A stretch of DNA of 64,000 bases from Myxococcus llanfairpwllgwyngyllgogerychwyrndrobwllllantysiliogogogochensis (GCF_006636215.1 NZ_VIFM01000020.1:1-64000); one strand, 5' to 3'. Shown: positions 17,907-26,363, counted from the first letter of the stretch. The notes: generated from the sequence alone by a model not told the origin. Numbers and translations are program-made.

Positions 17907-19049
17907 ATGGCCCTCTCCCTGCAGTTCCTCCACCGCGAGGAGTTTGAATCCCGCACCTTTCGCGCGCTGGGGGGAGGAGCCTGCATGGGCATCTTCGCGG
18001 CGCTCGCGCTGCGCGTCTGGGAGCCCTTCACGCCCATCGTCCGGCTGACGCTGGAGCCGGGCTACTTCGCGGTGGTGGCCGCCGCGCTCGCCGCCGCGAG
18101 GCCCCTGAAGGGCTACGGGCTGGGCCTGCGCGCGGCGCTCACCGTGCTGCCCGTCTTCCCGTTCCTCTTCTCCGCGCCCCACCCGCTGCCCCAGAGCCTG
18201 GCGGCCTGCATCGCCGCGGCGCTGGTGACGTGGCTGGGCAACGGCCGTGAGGCCGCGGGAACCTCCACCGCCGTCGCCGCGAGCGCCGCCGCCGCCGGCA
18301 TCCTCGCCCCGGTGGGCCTGTACGTGCAGCAGGTGCTGGATGCCCGCTTCCTGGGCGACATGAACCTGGTGTCCCTGGTGGTGGGCTTCGCCTGCGTGGC
18401 CCTCTTCTGGAGCATCGGCACGCTGCCCTCGCACCTGGTGCTGCACACCGACACGGTGGAGGCCCGGGGCCTGGCGCTCGGTGACTCGCTCAAGGGCGAG
18501 GCGCAGGAGCTGGCCGCGCGCGCGCTCGGGTTGTACCAGCAGTGCAAGACGGCGGTGCTGCGCATGCCCGCGAGCACCGGCCGGCAGGAGCTGGTGGGCG
18601 TGCTGGAGAAGATGGCGTCGGAGAGCTTCTCGCTCGCGGAGGCCCACGCGGCGCTCACCGCGCAGCTGGACTCCGTGGTCGCCCATGACGTGGACGCGCA
18701 GGTGAAGGAGCTGCGAGCGCGCGCCGCCGCCATCCAGGACACCATCGCCCGGCGCCAGCTGGAGCTCGCCGCGTCCTCACTGGGCGAGGAGCTCAACCAC
18801 CTGGATGCCCTGAGCCGCAAGCGCGAGCGGCTGTTCGCCCAGCTCCACGCGCAGGTGGCGCTGCTGGAGCGCGCCCGCGTGTCCTTCATCGGCGTGCAGG
18901 GCCATGAGCTGGGCTCCAAGGGCGAGCAGGCCGCGCAGCTCGCGCGACGACTCAAGGGCCTGGGTGACGACTCCACCCAGCCGCCCGCCCCCGAGGACGC
19001 GCAGGACACGCCGCGTCCCACCTCCGAGGCCACGCGCCTGCGGAGCTGA
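17907..19049 (+). CDS. Membrane protein with C-terminal coiled coil, partner of the VWA protein
   Basis: A 380-residue protein. Residues about 20-190 contain five or six hydrophobic segments (for example YFAVVAAALAAARPL, LVSLVVGFACVALFW), consistent with an inner-membrane domain resembling the N-terminal half of FUSC/aromatic-acid-exporter proteins, although I cannot prove that family. Residues about 210-345 are charged and helical with long heptad-like runs (AQVKELRARAAAIQDTIARR), suggesting a cytoplasmic coiled coil, and the tail is Pro/Asp-rich. It is the second gene of the VWA operon. Function unknown. Confidence 0.8.
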   Translation: MALSLQFLHREEFESRTFRALGGGACMGIFAALALRVWEPFTPIVRLTLEPGYFAVVAAALAAARPLKGYGLGLRAALTVLPVFPFLFSAPHPLPQSLAACIAAALVTWLGNGREAAGTSTAVAASAAAAGILAPVGLYVQQVLDARFLGDMNLVSLVVGFACVALFWSIGTLPSHLVLHTDTVEARGLALGDSLKGEAQELAARALGLYQQCKTAVLRMPASTGRQELVGVLEKMASESFSLAEAHAALTAQLDSVVAHDVDAQVKELRARAAAIQDTIARRQLELAASSLGEELNHLDALSRKRERLFAQLHAQVALLERARVSFIGVQGHELGSKGEQAAQLARRLKGLGDDSTQPPAPEDAQDTPRPTSEATRLRS

Positions 19050-19059
19050 CGCCGCGCCC

Positions 19060-19392
19060 CTAGTTCTTCTTGGCCTTGCTCCGGGTCTTGCGCACGGCGA
19101 CACGGGCCGGCTGCTTGCGCTGGGTCTTCGCCCGGAAGCTGCCGGGGGGCGCGTGCAGCTCGTCGGCGATTCTCCGCTCGATGGCTTCTCGCGTGTCTCG
19201 CGCGACGATGAGCGCCGCCTCGATTTCCTCGCGCACCCGCGCCGCCTGCTCCTCCGCCGCGGCTCGGTACTCCGAGGTGGTCCGACGTAGGGCCAGTGTC
19301 CCTCGGTCCGCCGGCTCCACGCTCCGCGCCACCGCTGCCTGCCCCCGGGCCCTGCTCCCCCGCGACTTGTCTTCCCCTGCCTTTTCCGCCAT
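19060..19392 (-). CDS. Small highly charged helical protein, 110 aa
   Basis: The ATG at 19392 has GGAGG five bases before it. The product starts MAEKAGEDKSRGS, has a central helix rich in Ala, Glu and Arg (about 40-80, EYRAAAEEQAARVREEIEAA) and ends in a strongly basic Lys/Arg tail (TRSKAKKN). No signal peptide, membrane span or known domain is seen. A basic tail on a helix suggests nucleic-acid contact, but this is a guess. It is convergent with the VWA operon, with ten bases between stop codons. Confidence 0.65.
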   Translation of the reverse strand: MAEKAGEDKSRGSRARGQAAVARSVEPADRGTLALRRTTSEYRAAAEEQAARVREEIEAALIVARDTREAIERRIADELHAPPGSFRAKTQRKQPARVAVRKTRSKAKKN

Positions 19393-19646
19393 GGGAGCCT
19401 CCACGCGCTGATCCCTTCCGTCGAAAGTGGGCCGTGGTCTCCTGTCGGGGAAGTCCGCCGCTCAACTCGGCCCCCATCCAGGCGGGAGGGCAGGCACCCA
19501 GCCGGCGGACCGGCAAGCAGCGGTGCTTCTCTTGCATCGCAGAAAAACGTAAAAGCAGGCCGGATGATTGTGGCGCAAGGGTGCCGGGCCCCTGCTACTC
19601 ACAGCGACGCCGCATGGGCGGGCAGCGTCCAATTGCGAGGGATACC

Positions 19647-20471
19647 GTGGCGGTCAGCGAACCCTTTTCATTTCTGAAGCACCGGAAGCACAACCTGGAC
19701 CGGATGACGCTGGGCGACCTCGTCTACTCGTTCTTCACGTACTACGCGGTCCTGGCCTACATCACCGTGGGCATCGTCAGCCTCGTGTACGCGGTGAAGT
19801 GGTTCGACAACCCGGTGCGCATGCTGCTGGCCATGCTGGCCGCGAGCGTGGTGTTCCCGTTCGGCTGGTACCTGGTCCACAAGAACATCCTGCACAGCCG
19901 CTTCCTCTACAAGACGCCCTTCACCGCGGCGACGTGGAAGCGCATCCACTTCGACCACCACCAGGACCCCAATGACTTGCGCGTGCTCTTCGGCGCGCTG
20001 GCCAACGTGCTGCCGACGGTGGGCGGCGTCATCGCGCCCATCGGCTATCTCATCGGCGGGAAGTCAGGAGCGGCGGCGGCGCTGGGCTGGGCGATGGTGG
20101 TTACGTGTTTCTATGAGTTCTGCCACTGCATCCAGCACCTGAACTACACGCCGAAGCTGGGCTTCCTGAAGGAAATCAAGCGCCTGCACCTGTCTCACCA
20201 CTACCACAACGAGCAGGGCAACTACGGCATCACCAACTACTTCTGGGACCGCCTCTTCGGGACCTTCTATTCGAAGGCCGGTGAGAAGCCCAAGAGCCCC
20301 ACCGTCTTCAACCTGGGCTACACCGCCGAGGAGGCCAAGCGCTACCCGTGGGTGGACAAGCTCTCCAACGGCACGCGCGGTGATGACCACCCGCGCCGCT
20401 TCTGGCAGGGCAAGGAAGGCCAGGGCACGCAGCCGGAAGACGCTTCGGCGCGAGTGGGCGGCGAGCCGTAG
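19647..20471 (+). CDS. Fatty acid hydroxylase / sterol desaturase family membrane enzyme
   Basis: A 274-residue di-iron membrane enzyme. Two hydrophobic regions (about 25-70 and 120-165) separate the histidine clusters of the superfamily: HKNILH (about 78-83), HFDHH (about 100-104), HCIQH (about 160-164) and HLSHHYHNE (about 181-189). Together these bind two irons for O2-dependent hydroxylation or desaturation of a lipid; the substrate is not visible. I chose the GTG at 19647 because GAGGGA lies five bases before it. An in-frame ATG at 19614 would add eleven residues. Bases 19393-19646 separate it from the divergent small gene and contain no other gene. Confidence 0.9.
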   Translation: MAVSEPFSFLKHRKHNLDRMTLGDLVYSFFTYYAVLAYITVGIVSLVYAVKWFDNPVRMLLAMLAASVVFPFGWYLVHKNILHSRFLYKTPFTAATWKRIHFDHHQDPNDLRVLFGALANVLPTVGGVIAPIGYLIGGKSGAAAALGWAMVVTCFYEFCHCIQHLNYTPKLGFLKEIKRLHLSHHYHNEQGNYGITNYFWDRLFGTFYSKAGEKPKSPTVFNLGYTAEEAKRYPWVDKLSNGTRGDDHPRRFWQGKEGQGTQPEDASARVGGEP

Positions 20472-20482
20472 ACGAAGGGAAA

Positions 20483-20509
20483 CGGCGAGCCTCCTGAAGA
20501 GGCTCGCCG
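20483..20509. terminator. Bidirectional terminator hairpin between convergent genes
   Basis: A perfect 11-bp stem (CGGCGAGCCTC / GAGGCTCGCCG) with a CTGAA loop sits between the desaturase stop (20471) and the lipoprotein stop (20534). No T run follows on either side, so efficiency as an intrinsic terminator is uncertain, but the position is ideal. Confidence 0.7.
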
Positions 20510-20533
20510 CGAGACTTCACCCGCCCGACGCGG

Positions 20534-21181
20534 CTAGTACTTCACCGAGCCGTTGGGCAGCATCAGCGTCGAGTTGGACTTCTGCAGCGCCACCATGGAG
20601 CGCGCCATGTCCAGCACGAGCACCGCGCGGCCACGCACGGACAAGTCCCTCACGCGAGCCTCGAACGTCACCGGCGCCACCCGCGCGTCCAGCTCCGACG
20701 CCTGAGCGCCATTCCGGGCGAAGTCACCCAGCGCGTTGAAGTGCACGGTGATTTTGACCTTGTCGACGCCCGGCGGCACCGTGAAGCGCGCGGCCAGCGG
20801 CGAGTGGCCCGGCGTCGCCAGCTCCAGCATGTTCGACATCACCTGCACCGGCACGGGCTTGCCCTCGGCGGTGGTGATGAGCACGTCGGAGACGGGCACC
20901 TTCAGCGAGGTGTAGTCCGTCAGGCCCTCGCCCCTCACCCGCAGCTCGAAGCTCTGCGTGGAGGGAGTGCCGGGGCCATCCCCGCCGCCGGGGACGGGGC
21001 CGGGGTTTTCACCGCCGGGAACAGGGCCCGGGTCCTGACCACCCGGAGCGGGGTCTTCACCACCAGGCACGGGCGTCTCCACACCCGGGTCGTCGCCCGG
21101 GAACGGGACGGAGTCTTCACCGCTGCAGGCGGCGAGCACGAGGGCCGAGGCCCCCAGCGTGGACAGCAGGAACTTCTTCAT
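20534..21181 (-). CDS. Exported lipoprotein with Pro-Gly repeat linker, 215 aa
   Basis: The signal peptide MKKFLLSTLGASALVLAAC ends in lipobox LAAC. Residues about 28-75 are a low-complexity linker built from PGGEDP/PGGQDP/PGGENP-like units. The C-terminal 140 residues look like a beta-sandwich (VPVSDVLITTAEGKPVPVQV; VDKVKITVHFNAL) resembling the DUF4382-type surface lipoproteins, though I assign that only tentatively. The linker would hold the beta domain away from the membrane. It lies 62 bases downstream of the secreted protein gene at 21244 on the same strand; co-transcription is plausible. Confidence 0.8.
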   Translation of the reverse strand: MKKFLLSTLGASALVLAACSGEDSVPFPGDDPGVETPVPGGEDPAPGGQDPGPVPGGENPGPVPGGGDGPGTPSTQSFELRVRGEGLTDYTSLKVPVSDVLITTAEGKPVPVQVMSNMLELATPGHSPLAARFTVPPGVDKVKITVHFNALGDFARNGAQASELDARVAPVTFEARVRDLSVRGRAVLVLDMARSMVALQKSNSTLMLPNGSVKY

Positions 21182-21243
21182 GACGTGTCTCCTCGAAAGC
21201 TTTTGAGTGAATCGATGTCTGGAAGGTGTGTGTGGAACGGGGC

Positions 21244-22167
21244 TCAGGGAATGCAGATGAGGCCCGTGGGAATGGTGAAGTCGACGGCGAGCGCCTGGGC
21301 GGCCTGGGGCGTCGCGGGGCCCGGGTCGAAGCCACCGGGGAACGCACCGGCGTCACAGGAGTTGTTGTACGCGTCCAACTGCGTGTTGAGGGTTTCGAGC
21401 GTGGTGCAGTCGACGGAGCCCAGCGCGGTCAGCACGAGCGCCAGCAGGTTGGGCGGGACGGTGAGGCCGCCGAACAGGCGCTGGTTGCAGGTGGCCACCA
21501 GCATCTGACGGGCGACCAGGAAGCGGATGCGGTCCAGTTGGCTGCGCGGCAGGCCGGTGATGGGATACTTCGCCGGGTCACCCCACAGGAGGCCCTCCGC
21601 GCCCGGCAGCGTGGCGACGATGCCGATGCTGCCCAGGGGAATGGGGCCGCCAGCCAGGCACTGCTGCACCGCGGAGATGTGGCTCTTGTAGAAGCCCAGC
21701 GTCCGCGTCGCGGTGCACACCTCCGGCGGCGGCTGCACGCAGGTGATGCGCGCGGTGCACAGCGAGGAGCCCAGGTCGAACCCGGAGGTGAACACGTTGT
21801 CGATGTGGTCGTCCACCAGCCCATCGAGCAGCGCCAGCGTCCGGCAGTCGTCGTAGCTGTTGAGCGTCAGCGCGAAGTTGGACGTCACCGACTGGCCCAC
21901 CGGAATCACCACCGGCGGCGGCGGGAGGAAGGAGAAGCCCTCCAACACCAGCAGCGGGTCCGCGGCCGTCAACAGAATGGACGGCAACGTCGGGTGGACG
22001 TTGTTGACCTGGAAGCTGAAGTTCGCAGTGAAGGGATACGTCGAGACCTCCACGGAGGCCTGCCCGTTCACCAGCTTCGAACACGTCAAATCATGCGCTT
22101 CCGCCACACCCGCCAGCCCCACCACGGCGGCACACGCCGCACCCATCCAACCGCTCAACGCCTTCAT
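21244..22167 (-). CDS. Secreted cysteine-containing protein, 307 aa
   Basis: The ATG at 22167 begins a signal peptide (MKALSGWMGAACAAVVGLAG, cleavage probably after AEA). The mature protein has about ten cysteines, suggesting periplasmic or extracellular disulfides. The first 100 residues are beta-rich; the rest includes RTLGFYKSHISAVQQCL, a pattern seen in secreted myxobacterial and actinobacterial proteins of unknown role with a conserved GFYKxH element. I cannot name the family. An upstream frame start would place 26 improbable residues before the signal peptide. It is divergent from the BlaI-type repressor gene, about 400 bases away. Confidence 0.8.
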   Translation of the reverse strand: MKALSGWMGAACAAVVGLAGVAEAHDLTCSKLVNGQASVEVSTYPFTANFSFQVNNVHPTLPSILLTAADPLLVLEGFSFLPPPPVVIPVGQSVTSNFALTLNSYDDCRTLALLDGLVDDHIDNVFTSGFDLGSSLCTARITCVQPPPEVCTATRTLGFYKSHISAVQQCLAGGPIPLGSIGIVATLPGAEGLLWGDPAKYPITGLPRSQLDRIRFLVARQMLVATCNQRLFGGLTVPPNLLALVLTALGSVDCTTLETLNTQLDAYNNSCDAGAFPGGFDPGPATPQAAQALAVDFTIPTGLICIP

Positions 22168-22389
22168 TTTCTTGCCCCGTCCTGCTTCGTCTTCTCGAGC
22201 CGGGATGACTCGTGTCGGGGGGACCTTTTTCACCGGATGTGCCACGCGAGGGACGTGTCAGGTCGCCTCCACGCCGACGAACCCACCTCCCTGGAGGCCG
22301 AGCAGGCGCGACGCGAGGGCCCCTTGCGTGGAACTCGCGTTCCCCTCGGTGGGAACGACGCTTCCGACTCGAAAAGGCGATGACTTCTC

Positions 22390-22410
22390 CTCCTGGGAAA
22401 ATCCCGGGAG
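22390..22410. other. Small hairpin in the secreted-protein/repressor gap
   Basis: A 9-bp stem with an AAA loop (CTCCTGGGA / TCCCGGGAG, one G-T pair), 100 bases upstream of the repressor promoter. Role unknown. The rest of 22168-22498 shows no gene. Confidence 0.3.
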
Positions 22411-22498
22411 CAGGCAGGCACGGAAGTGAGGCCTCTCGTTCCCAGGCTGAGGACTGGCCCGCACTTCCCGAGCGAATCCGACGTCACGGGGAGCATCT

Positions 22499-22539
22499 AC
22501 GAAGACCTTCGTTGACATCTACGAACCCATTCGTATGAT
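22499..22539 (+). promoter_or_regulatory. Promoter and twin operators of the BlaI-type repressor
   Basis: A near-consensus housekeeping promoter is visible: -35 TTGACA at 22512-22517, 16-base spacer, -10 TATGAT at 22534-22539. Two inverted repeats overlap it: ACGAA-GACC-TTCGT (22499-22512) and TACGAA-CCCA-TTCGTA (22520-22535). Their centres are 22 bp apart, two helical turns, and both have a four-base spacer. One site touches the -35 box and the other fills the spacer and enters the -10, so occupancy would block polymerase. This is the arrangement expected for autorepression by the downstream BlaI-family protein. Confidence 0.85.
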
Positions 22540-22569
22540 GAGTTCGTGGATGCTGGATGCGAGGAAGCC

Positions 22570-22968
22570 ATGAGCGAGTCGAAGCTGCCGCGCCCCACGG
22601 ATGGCGAGCTGGCCATCCTGAGGGTGCTGTGGGAGCGCGGTGACAGCACGGTGCGAGAGGTGCACGAGGCGCTTCACCGGCGAGAGCCGGCGGAGGCCAC
22701 GGGCTACACGACGGTGCTGAAGCTGATGCAAATCATGACGGACAAGGGCCTGGTGGCGCGCGACGAGTCCCAGCGCGCGCACGTGTACCGGGCCCATGCG
22801 ACGGAGCAGCGCACGCAGCGGCAGCTGGTGACGGACCTGGTGGAGCGCGCCTTCGGCGGCTCTCCGGCCCGGCTGGCCATGCAGGCGTTGTCCTCGCGCA
22901 AGACGAGCCCGGAGGAGCTGGCCCAGTTGCGCCAGCTGCTCGATTCCATGGAAGGAGCGGACGAATGA
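22570..22968 (+). CDS. BlaI/MecI/CopY-family transcriptional repressor
   Basis: A 132-residue winged-helix repressor. Residues 8-75 are the DNA-binding domain (LPRPTDGELAILRVLWERGD; TTVLKLMQIMTDKGLVARDE as recognition helix and wing), and residues 80-132 form the helical dimerisation/cleavage region. BlaI-type proteins are inactivated when a partner M56 membrane peptidase is triggered. The ATG at 22570 has GAGGA just before it and lies 24 bases after the expected transcription start; a GTG at 22546 coincides with that start and is unlikely. The stop overlaps the M56 gene start (ATGA). It should repress its own operon through the two operators at 22499-22535. Confidence 0.93.
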   Translation: MSESKLPRPTDGELAILRVLWERGDSTVREVHEALHRREPAEATGYTTVLKLMQIMTDKGLVARDESQRAHVYRAHATEQRTQRQLVTDLVERAFGGSPARLAMQALSSRKTSPEELAQLRQLLDSMEGADE

Positions 22969-25034
22969 GCAGCCTGGTGATGGAGTCGATGGGATGGGCG
23001 CTGGTGCACTCGCTCTGGCAGGGCACGCTGGTGGCGCTGGGGTTGGCGGTCGCGCTGATGACGGTGGGCCGGCGCGCGGCCAACGCGCGGTATGCGCTGG
23101 CGTGTGGCGCGCTGGTGCTGACCGTGGTGCTGCCAGTGGCCACGGGGTGGCGGCACGCGACGCAAGCACGCGCCACGCGGGCGGCCGAGCACGCCGTGTC
23201 CACGCGGGACCTCCGCCAGGAGTCGCTCGTCGCGGCGCGGACCCGGGCCATGGCGCGGTGGGACCGCTCCGCTCACACCGGGGTCTCCGAGCGCGAGCCC
23301 GCGCGGGCCGCGACTTCCGACTGGACCCGCATGGAGCCCGCGGGCCTGCTGACGCTGGTGGTGGAGCGGGTGCGCGAGTCACTGGCGGACCTGTTGCGCT
23401 GGGTGGTGCTCGCGTGGGTGGCGGGCGTGGGCCTGAGCTCCGGACGGCTGACGGCGGAGTGGGTGCAGTTGCGCCGGCTCGCGCGCCGTGCCCTGCCCGC
23501 GCCCCACGAGTGGCAGGAGCGGCTCGACACGCTGTCGCGTCGCCTGGGCCTTTCGCGCGCGGTGCGGCTGCTCCAGACGACCGAGGTGGACGTGCCCTCG
23601 ACGGTGGGCTGGCTGTCTCCGGTGGTGCTGCTGCCGGTGTCCGCTCTCTCCGGCCTGCCCACCCGTCAGTTGGAGATGGTGCTGGCGCACGAGCTGGCCC
23701 ACATCCGCCGGCATGACTTCGCGGTGAACCTGGCGCAGGTGGTGGTGGAGACGCTCTTCTTCTACCACCCGGCCGTGCGGTGGATGTCCAACGTCATCCG
23801 CGTGGAGCGCGAGCACTGCTGCGACGACGTGGCGGTGAGCGCCAGCGGCAACTCCGTCTCCTACGCTCGGGCCCTCACGGCGCTGGAGTCCCTGCGGGTG
23901 CTGCCCTCGTCGGAGCCGAGCCACGCGATGTCCGCGCTGGGCGGCTCGCTGCCCGAGCGCGTGCGTCGCCTGGTCTCTCCGCCCGCGCCGCGCTGCTCCT
24001 CCCGCTGGGTCGCGGGGGCGTCGGTGCTGACGCTCGTGAGCAGCCTCGCGGTGGCCGCGCCCCTGACGTCGCTGGTGCTGGGCCAGGCCCCCACCTCCGA
24101 CGTGTCCAGGCCGGGCGTCGCGAACGCCGCCGTCCCCGCGCCGCCCGAGGCTTCCGAGCCTCCCGCGCCGCCGAGCCCGCGGGCCCTCCCCCGCCTCCCC
24201 ACGGCGCCGAGGCCGCCCGGAGACGTCAAGGTGGCCCTCCCCATGAAGCTGGCCGCGGCGCCCGACGTGAAGGTGAAGGTGTCCACGCGCCAGGACGACG
24301 AGGACTCGGACCTCGACGAGCGCACGAAGGTGGGCGCCGGTCAGTCGCTCTCCGTCGACCAGCTGGTGGCGCTGAAGACGGCGGGCGTGACGCCGGAGCG
24401 GGTGCGGGAGCTGGAGTCGATGGGCTACGAGCCCACCGTCGCCAACCTCGTCGAGATGGGCCACATGGGCGTCACCTCCGAGTACATGAAGCAGATGACC
24501 GTGAGCTTCGGCCGCAAGCTGGAGGCCAACGCGCTGGTGGAGCTGCGCGCCCTGGGCATCACTCCGGAGTACGTGGCGGCGCTCAGGGACGCGGGCTTCG
24601 ACACGAAGAACCCCGACGACGTGGTGGAGGCGCGCGCGGTGGGCGTGGACCCGGAGTACGTGCGCGGACTGAAGGCCGCAGGCTACTCCGGCATGTCGCT
24701 GGAGGACATGTCCGAGCTGCGCGCGGTGGGCGTGGACCCGGCGTACATCGGCGCGCTGGGCAAGGCCGGCCTGCCCAAGCTCTCCGTGAATGACCTCCAG
24801 GAGCTGCGCGCGGTGGGTGTCACGCCGGAGTGGATGGAGCAGATGCGCTCGGCCGGCGTGGAGACGAAGGACCCGGACGAGCTCACCGAGCTGCGCGCCC
24901 TGGGCATCACCCCGGACTTCCTGCGCGAGCTGAACGCCGCAGGCCTGAAGAACCTCTCCCCCGATGAGCTGGTGCGCCTGCGCGCCGGCGGCGTGGACGC
25001 CGACTTCATCCGGCGCCTGCGCGACTCCAAGTAA
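22965..25034 (+). CDS. BlaR1-like M56 membrane metallopeptidase with C-terminal tandem repeats
   Basis: A 689-residue protein. Membrane spans occur at about 15-60 and 130-150, with others around the peptidase region and near 360-380. The M56 zinc site is VLAHELAHIRRHD (His242, Glu243, His246), with the downstream VEREHCCDDVAV supplying the third ligand. After a Pro-rich linker (about 385-430) comes, in place of the penicillin-binding sensor of BlaR1, an array of about eight 28-residue repeats (about 465-685) of the form LRALGITPEYVAALRDAGF. Family knowledge: M56 partners of BlaI proteins transmit an outside signal that leads to repressor cleavage. The gene overlaps the repressor gene by four bases. 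The sensed signal is unknown. Confidence 0.9.
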   Translation: MSSLVMESMGWALVHSLWQGTLVALGLAVALMTVGRRAANARYALACGALVLTVVLPVATGWRHATQARATRAAEHAVSTRDLRQESLVAARTRAMARWDRSAHTGVSEREPARAATSDWTRMEPAGLLTLVVERVRESLADLLRWVVLAWVAGVGLSSGRLTAEWVQLRRLARRALPAPHEWQERLDTLSRRLGLSRAVRLLQTTEVDVPSTVGWLSPVVLLPVSALSGLPTRQLEMVLAHELAHIRRHDFAVNLAQVVVETLFFYHPAVRWMSNVIRVEREHCCDDVAVSASGNSVSYARALTALESLRVLPSSEPSHAMSALGGSLPERVRRLVSPPAPRCSSRWVAGASVLTLVSSLAVAAPLTSLVLGQAPTSDVSRPGVANAAVPAPPEASEPPAPPSPRALPRLPTAPRPPGDVKVALPMKLAAAPDVKVKVSTRQDDEDSDLDERTKVGAGQSLSVDQLVALKTAGVTPERVRELESMGYEPTVANLVEMGHMGVTSEYMKQMTVSFGRKLEANALVELRALGITPEYVAALRDAGFDTKNPDDVVEARAVGVDPEYVRGLKAAGYSGMSLEDMSELRAVGVDPAYIGALGKAGLPKLSVNDLQELRAVGVTPEWMEQMRSAGVETKDPDELTELRALGITPDFLRELNAAGLKNLSPDELVRLRAGGVDADFIRRLRDSK
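24356..25024 (+). repeat. Tandem 28-residue helical repeats, M56 sensor region
   Basis: Codes for units of the pattern LxxLRAxGVTPEYxxxLxxAG, shared with the next gene. Sequence divergence between units argues against recent DNA duplication. Confidence 0.75.
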
Positions 25035-25065
25035 CACCGTTACACCGAAACACCTGTCACCGAGT

Positions 25066-25094
25066 GGCCGGGGAGCAGCGCTCGCTCCCCGGCC
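25066..25094 (+). terminator. Strong GC hairpin between M56 gene and repeat-protein gene
   Basis: Perfect 11-bp stem GGCCGGGGAGC / GCTCCCCGGCC with a seven-base loop, 32 bases after the M56 stop and 100 bases before the next start. It could reduce read-through so that the repressor/peptidase and the secreted repeat protein are made in different amounts. No T run follows. Confidence 0.5.
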
Positions 25095-25193
25095 CCGTGA
25101 CACCCCTCCCCTCTCACGCCCTTCCCCACGGACGCGCCCACACGGGCTCGCGCCGGACGGCAGGGCTCCGTCCAGAACCGAAGGAGCCTCACC

Positions 25194-26363
25194 ATGATGC
25201 GTCGCGTGTCGTCGCTGTTGACCTGCTGTGCCCTGTTGCTGGTGGCCACCACCGCCTCCGCCGCGAAGGAGCTGCGAGGCACCTGGACGTCCTCCTCCCG
25301 GGAGAAGTCCGCGGAGAACTTCCACATCAGCCTCATCCACCCCGACGACGAGGACGGCGGCAACGGGCAGATGGGCTTCTCCGAGCCCCGCGCGGCCTTC
25401 CAGGGCCTGCCCACGGCGGACGGCCCGGCCACCTTCACGCTCTCCCGCGAGGCCGGCGTCTTCACCTTCACCGGCACCTTCCAGGCCGGAGACGGCGCGG
25501 GCCACTACCGCTTCGCGCCGAGCGACACCTACGCGAAGTCCATGGCCGCGCTCGGCTACCCGAAGCTCACCGAGCTTCAACAGTTCCAGCTCGCCGCGAC
25601 GAACGTCACCACCCAGCGGGTGAAGGAGCTGGGGGCCATGGGCTACAAGGACATCCCGCTGGAGCAGCTGCTCACGGTGGGCATCTTCAACGTGTCACCC
25701 GAGTACATCCGCGAGCTGGCGAAGCTGGGGTACGAGAAGCTGACGCTGGAGCAACTGGTGCAGGGCCGCATCCACGGCGTCACGTCCCAGCGCGTGAAGG
25801 ACCTGGGCTCTGCGGGCTTCCCCAAGCTGTCCTGGGAGGACCTGCTCGCCATGTCCATCCACGGCGTCACCGCGGAGTACATCCGCGACGTGCGCGCCAT
25901 GGGCTACGGCGGCCTGGACGCCGAGAAAATCGTCGCCTTCCGCATCCACGGCATCACCACCGAGTTCGCCCGGGAGATGCGCGGCCTGGGCTTCAAGGAC
26001 CTGGACGCCGACGAACTGGTCGCCATGCGCATCCACGGCGTCTCCACGCCCTTCGTGAAGGAGATGCGTGAGCTGGGCTTCAAGGACCTGGACTCGGACG
26101 ACTTCGTCGCCATGCGCATCCACGGCGTCACCATGCCCTTCGTGAAGGAGATGCGAGAGCTGGGCTTCAAGGAAATCACGCAGGAAGAACTGGTCTCCTT
26201 CCGCATCCACGGCGTGACGTCCGACTTCGTGAAGAAGCTGCGCGACGCGGGCTACAAGAACATCACCCCGGACGAGCTGGTGCGCCTGCGCATCCATGGA
26301 ATCGATGAGACGTTCATGCGTTCCATGTCTCGTGGCGGCAAGGGCGACGCGGGCGGCAAGTAG
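25194..26363 (+). CDS. Secreted protein built from the same helical repeats as the M56 sensor
   Basis: A 389-residue protein. MMRRVSSLLTCCALLLVATTASA is a signal peptide with probable cleavage after ASA. A small beta-rich domain follows (about 24-115, ELRGTWTSSSREKSAENFH; FTLSREAGVFTFTGTF). Residues about 122-380 are some nine 28-residue repeats of the type GVTMPFVKEMRELGFKEI, often ending in MRIHG. The repeats match those in the C-terminal part of the upstream M56 peptidase, so the two proteins may interact or sense the same surface or ligand outside the cytoplasm. AAGGAG precedes the ATG. It probably belongs to the same regulon, separated by a hairpin. Confidence 0.85.
   Translation: MMRRVSSLLTCCALLLVATTASAAKELRGTWTSSSREKSAENFHISLIHPDDEDGGNGQMGFSEPRAAFQGLPTADGPATFTLSREAGVFTFTGTFQAGDGAGHYRFAPSDTYAKSMAALGYPKLTELQQFQLAATNVTTQRVKELGAMGYKDIPLEQLLTVGIFNVSPEYIRELAKLGYEKLTLEQLVQGRIHGVTSQRVKDLGSAGFPKLSWEDLLAMSIHGVTAEYIRDVRAMGYGGLDAEKIVAFRIHGITTEFAREMRGLGFKDLDADELVAMRIHGVSTPFVKEMRELGFKDLDSDDFVAMRIHGVTMPFVKEMRELGFKEITQEELVSFRIHGVTSDFVKKLRDAGYKNITPDELVRLRIHGIDETFMRSMSRGGKGDAGGK
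25555..26330 (+). repeat. Tandem 28-residue repeats of the secreted partner protein
   Basis: About nine units with the core FVKEMRELGFKDLD followed by FVAMRIHGV. Units in the middle (26020-26200) are nearly identical in DNA as well, suggesting more recent duplication there than in the M56 gene. Confidence 0.8.
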
